Origin: Streptomyces wedmorensis
GTDB lineage: Bacteria; Actinomycetota; Actinomycetes; Streptomycetales; Streptomycetaceae
Direction: 5' to 3'
Length of the DNA stretch: 64,000 nucleotides
Assembly: GCF_000716445.1 (NCBI RefSeq)
Contig: NZ_JNWK01000013.1
Location: 81,584-145,583 of the forward strand
Below, in pieces: positions 44,638-52,844 of the stretch. The notes under the pieces are model-generated. The model searched no databases, was not told where the DNA came from, and saw only the letters and a list, made by a program, of their open reading frames with translations. The position numbers were made by a program, and so were the translations under genes. Within the stretch, counting starts at the first letter, position 1; each line of letters begins with the position of its first letter.

Positions 44638-45876
44638 ATGACACAGATACAGCCGCCGCAGGAGAACTCGCCTCCGCTGCCCCGCACTTCGACCGAGTCC
44701 GCCAGGAAGCTCTCCGGAGGTCCCTCGACGGGGCGCCTGGTCGGGGTGGATCTGGCCCGCGCGCTGGCGGTGTTCGGCATGTACATCGTGCACATCGGCC
44801 CGCCACTGTCGGCCACGGACGGCGTCGCCAGATGGGTCCGGTACCTTGCCGACGGCCACTCGTCGGTTCTGTTCGCCACCCTCGCCGGGTTCTCGCTGAT
44901 GCTGATCGCCGGGCGCCGTGAGCCGAAGACCGGCCTGGCGGGCCGGCAGGCGAAGGCCCGGCTCGCGATCCGCGCCGTGGTCCTGCTGGCGCTGGGCACC
45001 GTGCTGGCGATGGAGTACGGGGAAGTGATCATCCTCGGCTTCTACGGTGTCTACTTCCTCCTCGCCCTGCCCCTGCTGCGGCTGTCCGCCAAGGCACTGG
45101 CGATCACCGCGGCCGGGCTCGCGCTCGTCACACCCCAGCTGGCGTTCGTCCTGAACGCGCGGCTCAGCGAGTCCGTCCAGCAGACCGTCGACTCCTACGA
45201 CCCGCTCAAGAAGATCAGCGAGGTCGGCGTGCTCGACCTGCTGCTCACCGGCTTCTATCCGACGATCACGTGGATGTCGTTCGTGGTCGCCGGCATGGCG
45301 CTGGCCCGCCTCGACCTGTCGGCCGTCTCCGTCCAGCGTCGCCTGGCCGCGCTCGGTGCCGCTCTGACCGTCGGCGCGTACGGCCTGTCCCTGGTGCTGG
45401 CGGGCAAGGACGCGCTGCACAGCACGGCGGAGGACGGGAAGTCGTCCGCCGGGTTCGAGAAGGCCTCGTCCTTCGGCAGCGGATCCTTCGAGGCCCCCCG
45501 GCGGGCGGCCTCGGAACTGCTGTCCGCCGGGCCGCACAGCGGCACCACGTTCGACATCGTCGGCAGTGTGGGCGTCGCCATCCTCGTGACCGTGGGCGGG
45601 ACGGTGCTGATGGACCGCCTGCCGCGCCTGCGCTGTCTGGCCAAGCCGGTCATCGCCGTGGGCACCATGTCCCTGACGGCCTACGTCGGTCACTTCCTCG
45701 CCCAGCCCATGCTCGGCATATCGGCTGGCGAAAGCAGCCAGACGTCCTGGATCCCCGTGCTCCTGTTCATCCTCGGAGCGATCGCGTTCGCCGCGGGCTG
45801 GTCCCGCTTCTTCCGCCGCGGACCGCTGGAGGCGTTGCTCAACGCCGCCACCAAGCCGGCGAAGCACATCCGATGA
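44638..45876 (+). CDS. Heparan-alpha-glucosaminide N-acetyltransferase-like / DUF418-type membrane protein
   Basis: Polytopic membrane protein of 412 residues with about nine to ten helices. The opening RLVGVDLARALAVFGMYIVHIGP, with Asp and Arg at the start of helix 1 and a His nearby, is typical of the HGSNAT/DUF1624-DUF418 acyltransferase-like group. A C-terminal portion has SLTAYVGHFLAQPML. Members are thought to transfer acyl groups across the membrane; the acceptor is unknown. The ATG at 44638 has GGAG 10 bases upstream. It is followed by two strong hairpins. Confidence 0.78.
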   Translation: MTQIQPPQENSPPLPRTSTESARKLSGGPSTGRLVGVDLARALAVFGMYIVHIGPPLSATDGVARWVRYLADGHSSVLFATLAGFSLMLIAGRREPKTGLAGRQAKARLAIRAVVLLALGTVLAMEYGEVIILGFYGVYFLLALPLLRLSAKALAITAAGLALVTPQLAFVLNARLSESVQQTVDSYDPLKKISEVGVLDLLLTGFYPTITWMSFVVAGMALARLDLSAVSVQRRLAALGAALTVGAYGLSLVLAGKDALHSTAEDGKSSAGFEKASSFGSGSFEAPRRAASELLSAGPHSGTTFDIVGSVGVAILVTVGGTVLMDRLPRLRCLAKPVIAVGTMSLTAYVGHFLAQPMLGISAGESSQTSWIPVLLFILGAIAFAAGWSRFFRRGPLEALLNAATKPAKHIR

Positions 45877-45882
45877 GGCCGG

Positions 45883-45916
45883 GCCGGGACGGTCGGCACG
45901 CATGGCCCGTCCCGGC
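45883..45916. terminator. Hairpin after the acyltransferase-like gene (1)
   Basis: Stem GCCGGGACGG (45883-45892) pairs with 45907-45916, loop 14 bases. It lies 7 bases after the stop codon. Confidence 0.7.
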
Positions 45917-45933
45917 TGCGCCGATCCACGTGA

Positions 45934-45966
45934 CCCGCAAGGGCTGTTCCCATCAGCCCTTGCGGG
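45934..45966. terminator. Terminator hairpin between convergent genes (2)
   Basis: Perfect 13-bp stem CCCGCAAGGGCTG (45934-45946) with 45954-45966 and a 7-base loop, in the 262-base gap before the convergent ABC exporter gene. Confidence 0.82.
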
Positions 45967-46138
45967 GGCGGTGCCCGGCGCGGGCGTGCCGGTCACGGCT
46001 CACGGCGCAGCAGCGTAGCCCGGTGTCGGCGGCACGCCGCCGACTGGACCCCCGCTCGATCAGGCGTGGCACTCCTCGTGGTCTCTGCGTGGACCTCCGC
46101 CCCGCCGTGCGGCGGGGGCGGCCGGTGGGACACCCGCG

Positions 46139-47926
46139 CTACCCGCCGGGGCGCCCCGCCGGGGTCAGGAGCTGGGTCGCGGCCAGCTGTGCGTAGAGCT
46201 CGTCCCTGTCCACCAGTTCCTCATGGGTGCCGATCGCACGGACCGTGCCGGCGTCCATGACGACGATGCGCTCGGCGTTCGTGACCGTCGACAGGCGGTG
46301 GGCCACCACCAGGACGGTGGTCTCGCGTGCCGTCTCGGCGATGACGTCCCGCAGCGCCAGCTCGTTGACGGCGTCGAGCTGCGAGGTCGCCTCGTCCAGG
46401 AGTAGCAGCCGGGGCCTGCGCAGCAGTGCGCGGGCGATCGCGACGCGCTGGCGTTCGCCGCCGGACAGCTTCGAGCCGCGGTGCCCGACCAGGGTGTCCA
46501 GGCCGTGCGGGAGACGGTCGACGAGCGTGTCGAGCCTGGTCCGGGCGAGGACGGCGCGGATGTCGTCGTCCGTCGCGCCGGGCGCGCTGAAGACCAGGTT
46601 CTCCCGCAGGGTGCCGGCCAGCACCGGCGCGTCCTGCTCGACGTACCCGATGGCGGACCGCAGCTCGGCCAGCGGCCACTGGCGTATGTCCTTGCCGTCT
46701 ACCAGGATCCGGCCGCCGGTCGTCTCGTAGAACCGCTCGATGAGCGAGAAGACCGTCGACTTGCCCGCGCCCGAAGGCCCGACGAAGGCGGTCATCCCGG
46801 CGCCCGGCACCTCGAAGTCCACCTGCTGGTGGATGGGCGGCAGCCCCGGTCCGTAGCGGAAGGACACATCCTCGAAGCGGACCGACGCCGGACGCGCCTC
46901 GGTCCGCACCGGCTTGTACGTGGCCGGCCGCTCCGCCGCGAGGCGGTCCACCTCCTTGATCCGGGAGATCGCGGCCGCGCCCTCCTGGTACGCGGAGGCG
47001 GCCTCGACCAGCTTGTACACCGGCTCCATCAGGTAGAACAGGTACAGCAGGAAGGCGATGAGCGTGGAGACGGGGATGTCCCCGGACGCCACCCGTGCCC
47101 CGCCGACCGAGAGCACGGCGAGGAACGCCAGCTCGACGGCGAGGTTGTCCGCCGTTCCCAGCAGGGCCTCCCACTTCGCGCCGCGCACACCGTGGCGCCA
47201 CGCCCGCCGGGCCGACGCCTCGATGCGAGCGGCCTCCCGCTGCTCGGCGCCGGATGCCTTCACCGTGCGGAACGCGCCGAAGGCCCTCTCCAGGCCGGTG
47301 GACATCTCCCCGACCGCTGCCTGGGAACGCTCGGCGGCCTGCCCGATCTTCGGCATCACCAGGGCGGCGCCCGCGCCGACGGCCGCGACCACGACGAGGG
47401 TGACGCCGAGCAGGACGGCGTCCAGGAACGCCATCACCATGACCGCCGCGATCAGCGTGAGCGCCCCGGTCGCGGCGTTGACCACGTCCTGGGTGCTGAC
47501 GGCCCGCAGGAGTGTGGTGTCGGAGGTGACCCGTGACATCAGATCGCCCGGCTGCATCCGGTCCACCGCCGTCAGCCGCAGGTGCAGCAGTCGGCCGATC
47601 AGGCTGCGGCGGGCGGCCAGGACCACCGACTCCGCCGTCCGCTCCAGGACATAGGCGCCGAACGCCTCGGCCACCGTGCTCAGCAGCACCAGCACGGTCA
47701 GCGCCAGCAGAATGGTGGCGAGCGTGTCACCGGACGAGAGCCGGTCGACCAGCGCCTTCGTGGCCAGCGGCTGCAGCAGTCCTCCGGCGGCCCCGACCAG
47801 CGCCAACAGCAGACCGAGTACGACGGTCCACCGGTGCGGTCGGACATACCCGTACAGCGCCTTGAGCGTCTCGCGGACGAGCAGGGACTCGACACCCGTC
47901 GTCTCCGGGGCGGATGCGGTGTTCAC
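46139..47926 (-). CDS. ABC-type multidrug/lipid exporter, half transporter
   Basis: Exporter of 595 residues with an N-terminal six-helix type I membrane domain (about 30-320) and a C-terminal ABC ATPase. The ATPase has Walker A GPSGAGKST, Q loop GYVEQDAPVLAGTLREN, signature LSGGERQRV, Walker B LLLLDEATSQLD and H loop VVAHRLSTV. It acts as a homodimer or as a heterodimer with a partner not present here. It is a single-gene unit with no regulator beside it. The ATG at 47926 is preceded by GGAGAGGAT. The substrate is unknown. Confidence 0.94.
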   Translation of the reverse strand: MNTASAPETTGVESLLVRETLKALYGYVRPHRWTVVLGLLLALVGAAGGLLQPLATKALVDRLSSGDTLATILLALTVLVLLSTVAEAFGAYVLERTAESVVLAARRSLIGRLLHLRLTAVDRMQPGDLMSRVTSDTTLLRAVSTQDVVNAATGALTLIAAVMVMAFLDAVLLGVTLVVVAAVGAGAALVMPKIGQAAERSQAAVGEMSTGLERAFGAFRTVKASGAEQREAARIEASARRAWRHGVRGAKWEALLGTADNLAVELAFLAVLSVGGARVASGDIPVSTLIAFLLYLFYLMEPVYKLVEAASAYQEGAAAISRIKEVDRLAAERPATYKPVRTEARPASVRFEDVSFRYGPGLPPIHQQVDFEVPGAGMTAFVGPSGAGKSTVFSLIERFYETTGGRILVDGKDIRQWPLAELRSAIGYVEQDAPVLAGTLRENLVFSAPGATDDDIRAVLARTRLDTLVDRLPHGLDTLVGHRGSKLSGGERQRVAIARALLRRPRLLLLDEATSQLDAVNELALRDVIAETARETTVLVVAHRLSTVTNAERIVVMDAGTVRAIGTHEELVDRDELYAQLAATQLLTPAGRPGG

Positions 47927-48480
47927 AAGAATCCTCTCCTGGTGGTCTGCCGCTATGGCAGGGCGAGCGCCCCGTAGCTGGCGTCACGACGGTCCGCCGC
48001 ACCGGCCGCTGAACCGGTGTGAGATGGCCAGCTCATGCTCGTGTGTACGGCGTGTCATGCCCCAGCCTGCAAGGCGGGACGTCTCTTCGACCATCCGACG
48101 ATCGTCGGGCGGGCCCCGCCGAGTGGCTGGGAGAGGAGATCCCCCAAGAGGCGAGAGAGCAGGGGAAGAATCCCCGTCCCTCGGCGGAGAGCAGTCGCAT
48201 GGCCGCTGGAAGGAGCGCATCGCCGGTAGTACCTGGAGGTGAATGGAGCCCTGCCGCGGTGCTGACCACTGGGAACTACCGTTGTGTCAGGTGACGTGTC
48301 GGTCGACGCGGGCATCCCGCTCAACATGGATCGGCCGGGCGCCGTCTCGCCGAGCTCCTCGATCTGATCGTCAAACGGTGAGCATGGCCTGTAGTTGGGC
48401 CGGACAGCGGCCGCGAGTGCCGTGGCCACCGGTGTGAGGCCCGGACGGGCGGGTCACGCCTGGCCAGGAGCCCCCCGCCC
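47927..48480. other. Gene-poor region with small hairpins
   Basis: 554 bases without a convincing gene. It contains a perfect 12-base palindrome CGACGATCGTCG near 48098 and a GGGGA-AGA-TCCCC-type hairpin around 48160-48172. Short open frames exist on both strands but none has a ribosome site plus recognisable protein features. A relic of a mobile element or a structured RNA is possible. Confidence 0.4.
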
Positions 48481-49623
48481 TCAGCTCGAGACGGCCTCGG
48501 CCCAGCCGCGGTTGACGGTCTCTCTCGCCATCTCCGTCTGCGCCTCCGTCGGAAACGTCGGCGTGCCCTCGACCGTCGGCAGTTTCTCCGCGGCGGCCTT
48601 GTCGAGGGTGCCGTCCTCCTCCATGGCGTCCATGAGGACGGGGCGTGCATAGGCGCCGAGCCGGAGGTTCTGGCCCTCCGGGCTGAAGACGTACTCCTGC
48701 CACAGACGTGCCGCCGCGGGGTGCGGAGCGTCTTTGTTCACCCCGTTCGCGTAGTACTGAGCGAAGCTGCCGTCGAAGGGGATGGCGGTCCGCCAGTCGA
48801 CGTCCGTGCCATTCTCGCGGAATTCGTCGGCGTATCCGAGGTTGAGGAAGTCCCAGTCGATGCTGATCGGGGTCTGGCCCTTCGCGATCGTGGCCGGGGT
48901 GGATTCGACCGGGATGAAGTTGCCGTTCTCGCTGAGCTCGGCGAAGAAGTCGATGCCGGGCTGGACGTCGTCGAAGGAACCCCCGTTCGCCAGGGCCGCC
49001 GCGTAGACCCCGGCGAAGGCGGAGCCGGACTTGGTGGGGTTGCCGTTGAGCGCGACCTTGCCTTTGTACTCGGGCTTGCGCAGGTCGGCGAAGGTCGCGG
49101 GGCAGGTCTTGACGCGCTTGGCGTCACAGCCGATCGAGATGTAACCGCCGTAGTTGTTGTACCAGCGGGCCCGGTCGTCCTTCTGTTCCTTGGGGATCTC
49201 GTCGTACGCGGCGACCTCGTACGGAGCGAGCAGGCCCTGCCGTGCCGCGGACTGCGCGAACGAGCCCCCCACGTCGATCACGTCGGGGGCGCGGCCTTCC
49301 CCCCTGTGCTCCCTCAGGGCGTTGATCTCGTCCTGGCTGGTACCTTCCGGGTTCTCCACGATGACCTTGATCCCGTACTTCTTCTCGAAGCCGTCGATCA
49401 GTGCGCCGTAGTTGGCCCAGTCGCTCGGGAGCGCGATCGTGTGGAGCGAGCCCTCCTTCTTCGCCGCTGTGGTCAGTGCTGCCATGCCGCCGGCGTCCGC
49501 GGCGGAGGTGGCCACCGCGGGTGCACTGGGCGCGGTGGTGGGCTTGTCTCCGCAGGCGCCGAGGGGCGCCGCGAGGACCAGGCAGGCGGCGACGAAGGCT
49601 GTCCGGAGACGAGGTGCGGGCAC
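48481..49623 (-). CDS. Orphan ABC solute-binding lipoprotein (type II, polyamine/iron/thiamine-like)
   Basis: Extracellular binding lipoprotein of 380 residues. The signal peptide ends in the lipobox LGAC (Cys24). The mature protein has LPSDWANYGALIDGFEKKYGIKV, FADLRKPEYKGKVALNGNPTKSG and PISIDWDFLNLGY, a pattern of the SBP_bac_6/PotD-like cluster. The GTG at 49623 has GGAG 5 bases upstream. No permease or ATPase gene lies next to it, which is unusual for an importer component, so it may work with a distant transporter or as a sensor. The ligand is unknown. Confidence 0.85.
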   Translation of the reverse strand: MPAPRLRTAFVAACLVLAAPLGACGDKPTTAPSAPAVATSAADAGGMAALTTAAKKEGSLHTIALPSDWANYGALIDGFEKKYGIKVIVENPEGTSQDEINALREHRGEGRAPDVIDVGGSFAQSAARQGLLAPYEVAAYDEIPKEQKDDRARWYNNYGGYISIGCDAKRVKTCPATFADLRKPEYKGKVALNGNPTKSGSAFAGVYAAALANGGSFDDVQPGIDFFAELSENGNFIPVESTPATIAKGQTPISIDWDFLNLGYADEFRENGTDVDWRTAIPFDGSFAQYYANGVNKDAPHPAAARLWQEYVFSPEGQNLRLGAYARPVLMDAMEEDGTLDKAAAEKLPTVEGTPTFPTEAQTEMARETVNRGWAEAVSS

Positions 49624-49745
49624 AAAGGCTCCATAACGGGCGGTCGCGTACTGATCGAGGCCAGCGTACGTTCGGCGGCCTCGGCAGCGCAGTCCCAGAC
49701 GGTGGTGTCCGCTGTCTTCCCTGCGGCCGCCGTACCGGCGCGTTC

Positions 49746-52580
49746 TCAGAACCCTTCGTCGTCCCACCCGGCCAGGAGCGCCTCTCCGAGATCCATCGCG
49801 GGCGGTGCGGCCCCGTCGTGGAGGGCCTGCTCGCTCCAGATGATCTTGCCGCGGGCGGTGTAGCGGGTGCCCCAGCGCTCGGCGAACTGCGCGACGAGGA
49901 ACAGGCCGCGACCACCCTCGTCGGTGGCCTCGGCCCGGCGCAGGTGCGGGGAGGTGCTGGACCCGTCGGAGACCTCGCAGATCAGGCTGCGGTCGTACAG
50001 CAGCCTCACCCGGATGGGCTCGGTGCCGTAGCGGATGGCGTTGGTTATCAGCTCGCTGAGGATGAGTTCCGTGGTAAAGGCGATGTCCTCCAGGCCCCAG
50101 TCCGCCAGTCGGCGGGCGCAGGCGTTGCGCACCGGGGACACCGCCGCGGGGTCGGGGGGTACGTCCCACTCGGCGATCCGCGCGGGGTCCAGTCGGCGGG
50201 TGCGCGCCACCAGCAGCGCGACGTCGTCGCTGGGCCTGGTGGGCGGCATCGCGTCGATCACCACGGTGCAGGTTTCCTCCGCGGTGCGGGCGGGCCCGGC
50301 CAGAGCGGCGCGCAGCGCTGCCAGGCCCGCGTCCGGATCGCGGTCGCGGCTCTCGATCAGCCCGTCGGTGAAGAGTGCCAGCCGGGAGCCTTCGGGCAGG
50401 GTGACCGTCATGGTCTCCATGGGCAGGCCCTCGCCCAGGCCCAGCGGCGGGGAGACCGGCACCTCGGGGAAGGACACGGTTCCGTCGGGAAGGATCAGAG
50501 CGGGGCCCGGATGCCCGGCGGTGGCGGCCGTCACCTGTCCCGAGACGGGATCGTAGAGGGCGCACAGGCAGGTGGCTCCGGTGATCCCCTGCCACTCCTG
50601 CTCGTCGGTGTCGATGTGGGCGACGAGCTCGTCCAGGTGGCTCAGGAGTTCGTCCGGGGGCAGGTCGAGGGTGGAGAAGTTGTACACGGCGGTGCGCAGG
50701 CGGCCCATGGTGGCGGCGGCGTGGAGACCGTGGCCGACGACGTCGCCGACCACCAGGGCCACGCGGGCGCCGGGCAGCGGGATGACATCGAACCAGTCAC
50801 CGCCCACACCGGCCTGGGCGGCCAGATAGCGGTGCGCGACCTCGACGGCGGACTGCTCCGGTACGCCCCGGGGCAACAGGCTGCGCTGCAGGGTGACGGC
50901 CATGGTGTGCTCGCGGGTGTAGCGGCGGGCATTGTCGACGGACAGCGCCGCCCGGGCGGTCAGCTCCTCGGCGAAGGACACGTCCTCCTCGTCGAAGGGC
51001 GGGGAGTCCTGGGTCCGCCAGTAGCCGGCCATCCCCAGCACCACGCCCCGGGCCCGCAGGGGCACGGCGATCAGGGAGTGGATGCCGCGGTCCAGGATCT
51101 GCAGGGCGTTGGCCGGGTCCTGGGTCCGCCAGCCGTGGGTGGCGCGCAGGTCCGCCTCCAGGACCGCGCGGCTGTCGGCCAGCCCGGCGGCCATGGGGCT
51201 GGTGGGAACGAACCGGATCAGCCGGCCGACGGGGTAGAGGGGGTGGTCGCCCTGAAGGCCGACGCGGGCGGTGCGGCGCATCTCGGTGGTCGCTTCGGGC
51301 GGCTCCTCGCCGCGCAGCACCGGGTCCAGCAGGTCGACGGTGACGACGTCGGCGAACCGTGGGACCGCCACCTCCGCCAGTTCCTCCGCGGTGCGCTCCA
51401 CGTTCAGCGTCGTTCCGACCTGCATCCCCGCGTCGTAGAGCAACTTCAGCCGCTCGCGGGCCACCTCGGCCCTGCCGGAGAGTGCCCGCAGCTCGGTGGT
51501 GTCCCGCAGCGTGACGACGGTCCCGGCCTGCCCGTAGGGCGCGGTGGGCCGGATGTTCACCGCCAGCAGCCGATCGGCTGCCATGTGTAGCTCGTCGGTC
51601 GCGGAACGGCCTGATGCGATCGGATCGGCGATCCCCTCTTCCAGACCGAGGTCCGTGACGGGGAGCCCTTCCGCGTCCACCGGCAGGTCCAGCAGCCGCC
51701 GCGCCTCGTCATTGGCCAGCAGCAGCCGTCCACCGCCGCCGACGATCAGTACGCCCTCTCGCACCGCGTGCAGCACCGCGTCGTGGTGCTCGTACATCCT
51801 CGTCATCTCGGCCGGTCCCAGGCCATGCGTCCGGCGCAGCAGCCGACGGCTCACCAGGGCGGTTCCGCCCGCGGACAGGGCGAGCACCGCGGCCGCACTG
51901 CCGAGGACGACCGGCAGCTGCCGGTTCACCATGCTCTGCACGTTCTGCACCGTGACCGGGGAGGAGACGATGGCGATGACGCGGCCGTCGGAGTCCTTGA
52001 CGGGGACCACCGAGACCACGGACTTCCCCAAGGACCCTTCGAAGGTCTCGGTGAAGGATTGGCCGGCCACCGCCTTGGAGAAGGGGCCGACGACGTGCTT
52101 CCCGATCTGCCGTGGGTCGCTGTGGGCGAGGGTGACCCCGGAAAGTGTGTACACGTTGATGCCGTCGACCCCGGCGATCTTCCGGGCCGCCTCGGCGCTC
52201 GGCTGTAGCACTGCGCTCGGATGGGGGCTGCGCAGGGCCGCGACGATTCCCGGAGATTCCGCGAACGTTCCGGCGGCGGCGAGCGTACGGTGCCGGGCGT
52301 CCACCATGCCGGCGCTCCGGGCTTGGACCACGAGCGCCACCACCGCGGCGGCGACGAGCAGCACCACGACCGCCAGCTGCAGGAGGAACACCTCGCCGGC
52401 CACGCTGCGCACGCTCAGAAGGGAGGACAGACGCTGCGGCCGCCGCGCCTCTCCCTTGGGGTGCTGGGCGTGCTCCTGACGCTCCTGGTGGCTTCCTGGG
52501 CGGGGACGCCGAGAGGGAGAGGAAGAGCTCGTGGTCGAGCCGAGCAGCCGACGTCGGACGTGTCCAAGTAGGTCGCTCAT
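49746..52580 (-). CDS. Membrane PAS/GAF/SpoIIE-type serine phosphatase with C-terminal HATPase domain
   Basis: Signal-transduction protein of 944 residues. A first membrane helix (about 60-85) and a second (about 205-230) enclose an external sensor segment. A PAS domain (HAVREGVLIVGGGGRLLLAN), a GAF domain and a PP2C/SpoIIE phosphatase domain (AQAGVGGDWFDVIPLPGARVALVVGDVVGHG, TDGLIESR) follow. An anti-sigma-like HATPase domain (TELILSELITNAIRYGTEPIRVRLL) ends the protein. Such proteins both phosphorylate and dephosphorylate anti-anti-sigma partners, controlling stress sigma factors. The ATG at 52580 has GGAG upstream. The open frame continues further upstream only by chance. Confidence 0.92.
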   Translation of the reverse strand: MSDLLGHVRRRLLGSTTSSSSPSRRPRPGSHQERQEHAQHPKGEARRPQRLSSLLSVRSVAGEVFLLQLAVVVLLVAAAVVALVVQARSAGMVDARHRTLAAAGTFAESPGIVAALRSPHPSAVLQPSAEAARKIAGVDGINVYTLSGVTLAHSDPRQIGKHVVGPFSKAVAGQSFTETFEGSLGKSVVSVVPVKDSDGRVIAIVSSPVTVQNVQSMVNRQLPVVLGSAAAVLALSAGGTALVSRRLLRRTHGLGPAEMTRMYEHHDAVLHAVREGVLIVGGGGRLLLANDEARRLLDLPVDAEGLPVTDLGLEEGIADPIASGRSATDELHMAADRLLAVNIRPTAPYGQAGTVVTLRDTTELRALSGRAEVARERLKLLYDAGMQVGTTLNVERTAEELAEVAVPRFADVVTVDLLDPVLRGEEPPEATTEMRRTARVGLQGDHPLYPVGRLIRFVPTSPMAAGLADSRAVLEADLRATHGWRTQDPANALQILDRGIHSLIAVPLRARGVVLGMAGYWRTQDSPPFDEEDVSFAEELTARAALSVDNARRYTREHTMAVTLQRSLLPRGVPEQSAVEVAHRYLAAQAGVGGDWFDVIPLPGARVALVVGDVVGHGLHAAATMGRLRTAVYNFSTLDLPPDELLSHLDELVAHIDTDEQEWQGITGATCLCALYDPVSGQVTAATAGHPGPALILPDGTVSFPEVPVSPPLGLGEGLPMETMTVTLPEGSRLALFTDGLIESRDRDPDAGLAALRAALAGPARTAEETCTVVIDAMPPTRPSDDVALLVARTRRLDPARIAEWDVPPDPAAVSPVRNACARRLADWGLEDIAFTTELILSELITNAIRYGTEPIRVRLLYDRSLICEVSDGSSTSPHLRRAEATDEGGRGLFLVAQFAERWGTRYTARGKIIWSEQALHDGAAPPAMDLGEALLAGWDDEGF

Positions 52581-52844
52581 ACTCCATCTTCTAACCTCTA
52601 TGGGCCGTCGGCAGCGGGGAGCGACGGTCGCCGAGCCGGCGATCCGGGCCCTTCCGCGGAGCGAGGGTGTGGCGCGGCGCGTGGGGGACGTGCAGGCCGC
52701 CGTTACCGCCCTGCTGCGCTGAGCCGGCCACCGGCGGCCGGGGCGTTTCTCTTGGCTCAATCCTCGCCACGGCGCACTTCGCGCCGCGGAATGCCCATGG
52801 TGTCCGGAATAATGGATGGAACGGCGAGTGGAAGGGGACATCTC
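52581..52844. promoter_or_regulatory. Divergent region between two SpoIIE-type phosphatase genes
   Basis: 264 bases expected to hold both promoters. No clear operator palindrome was recognised. An alternative ATG for the plus-strand gene (52791) lies inside but lacks a ribosome site. Confidence 0.45.
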
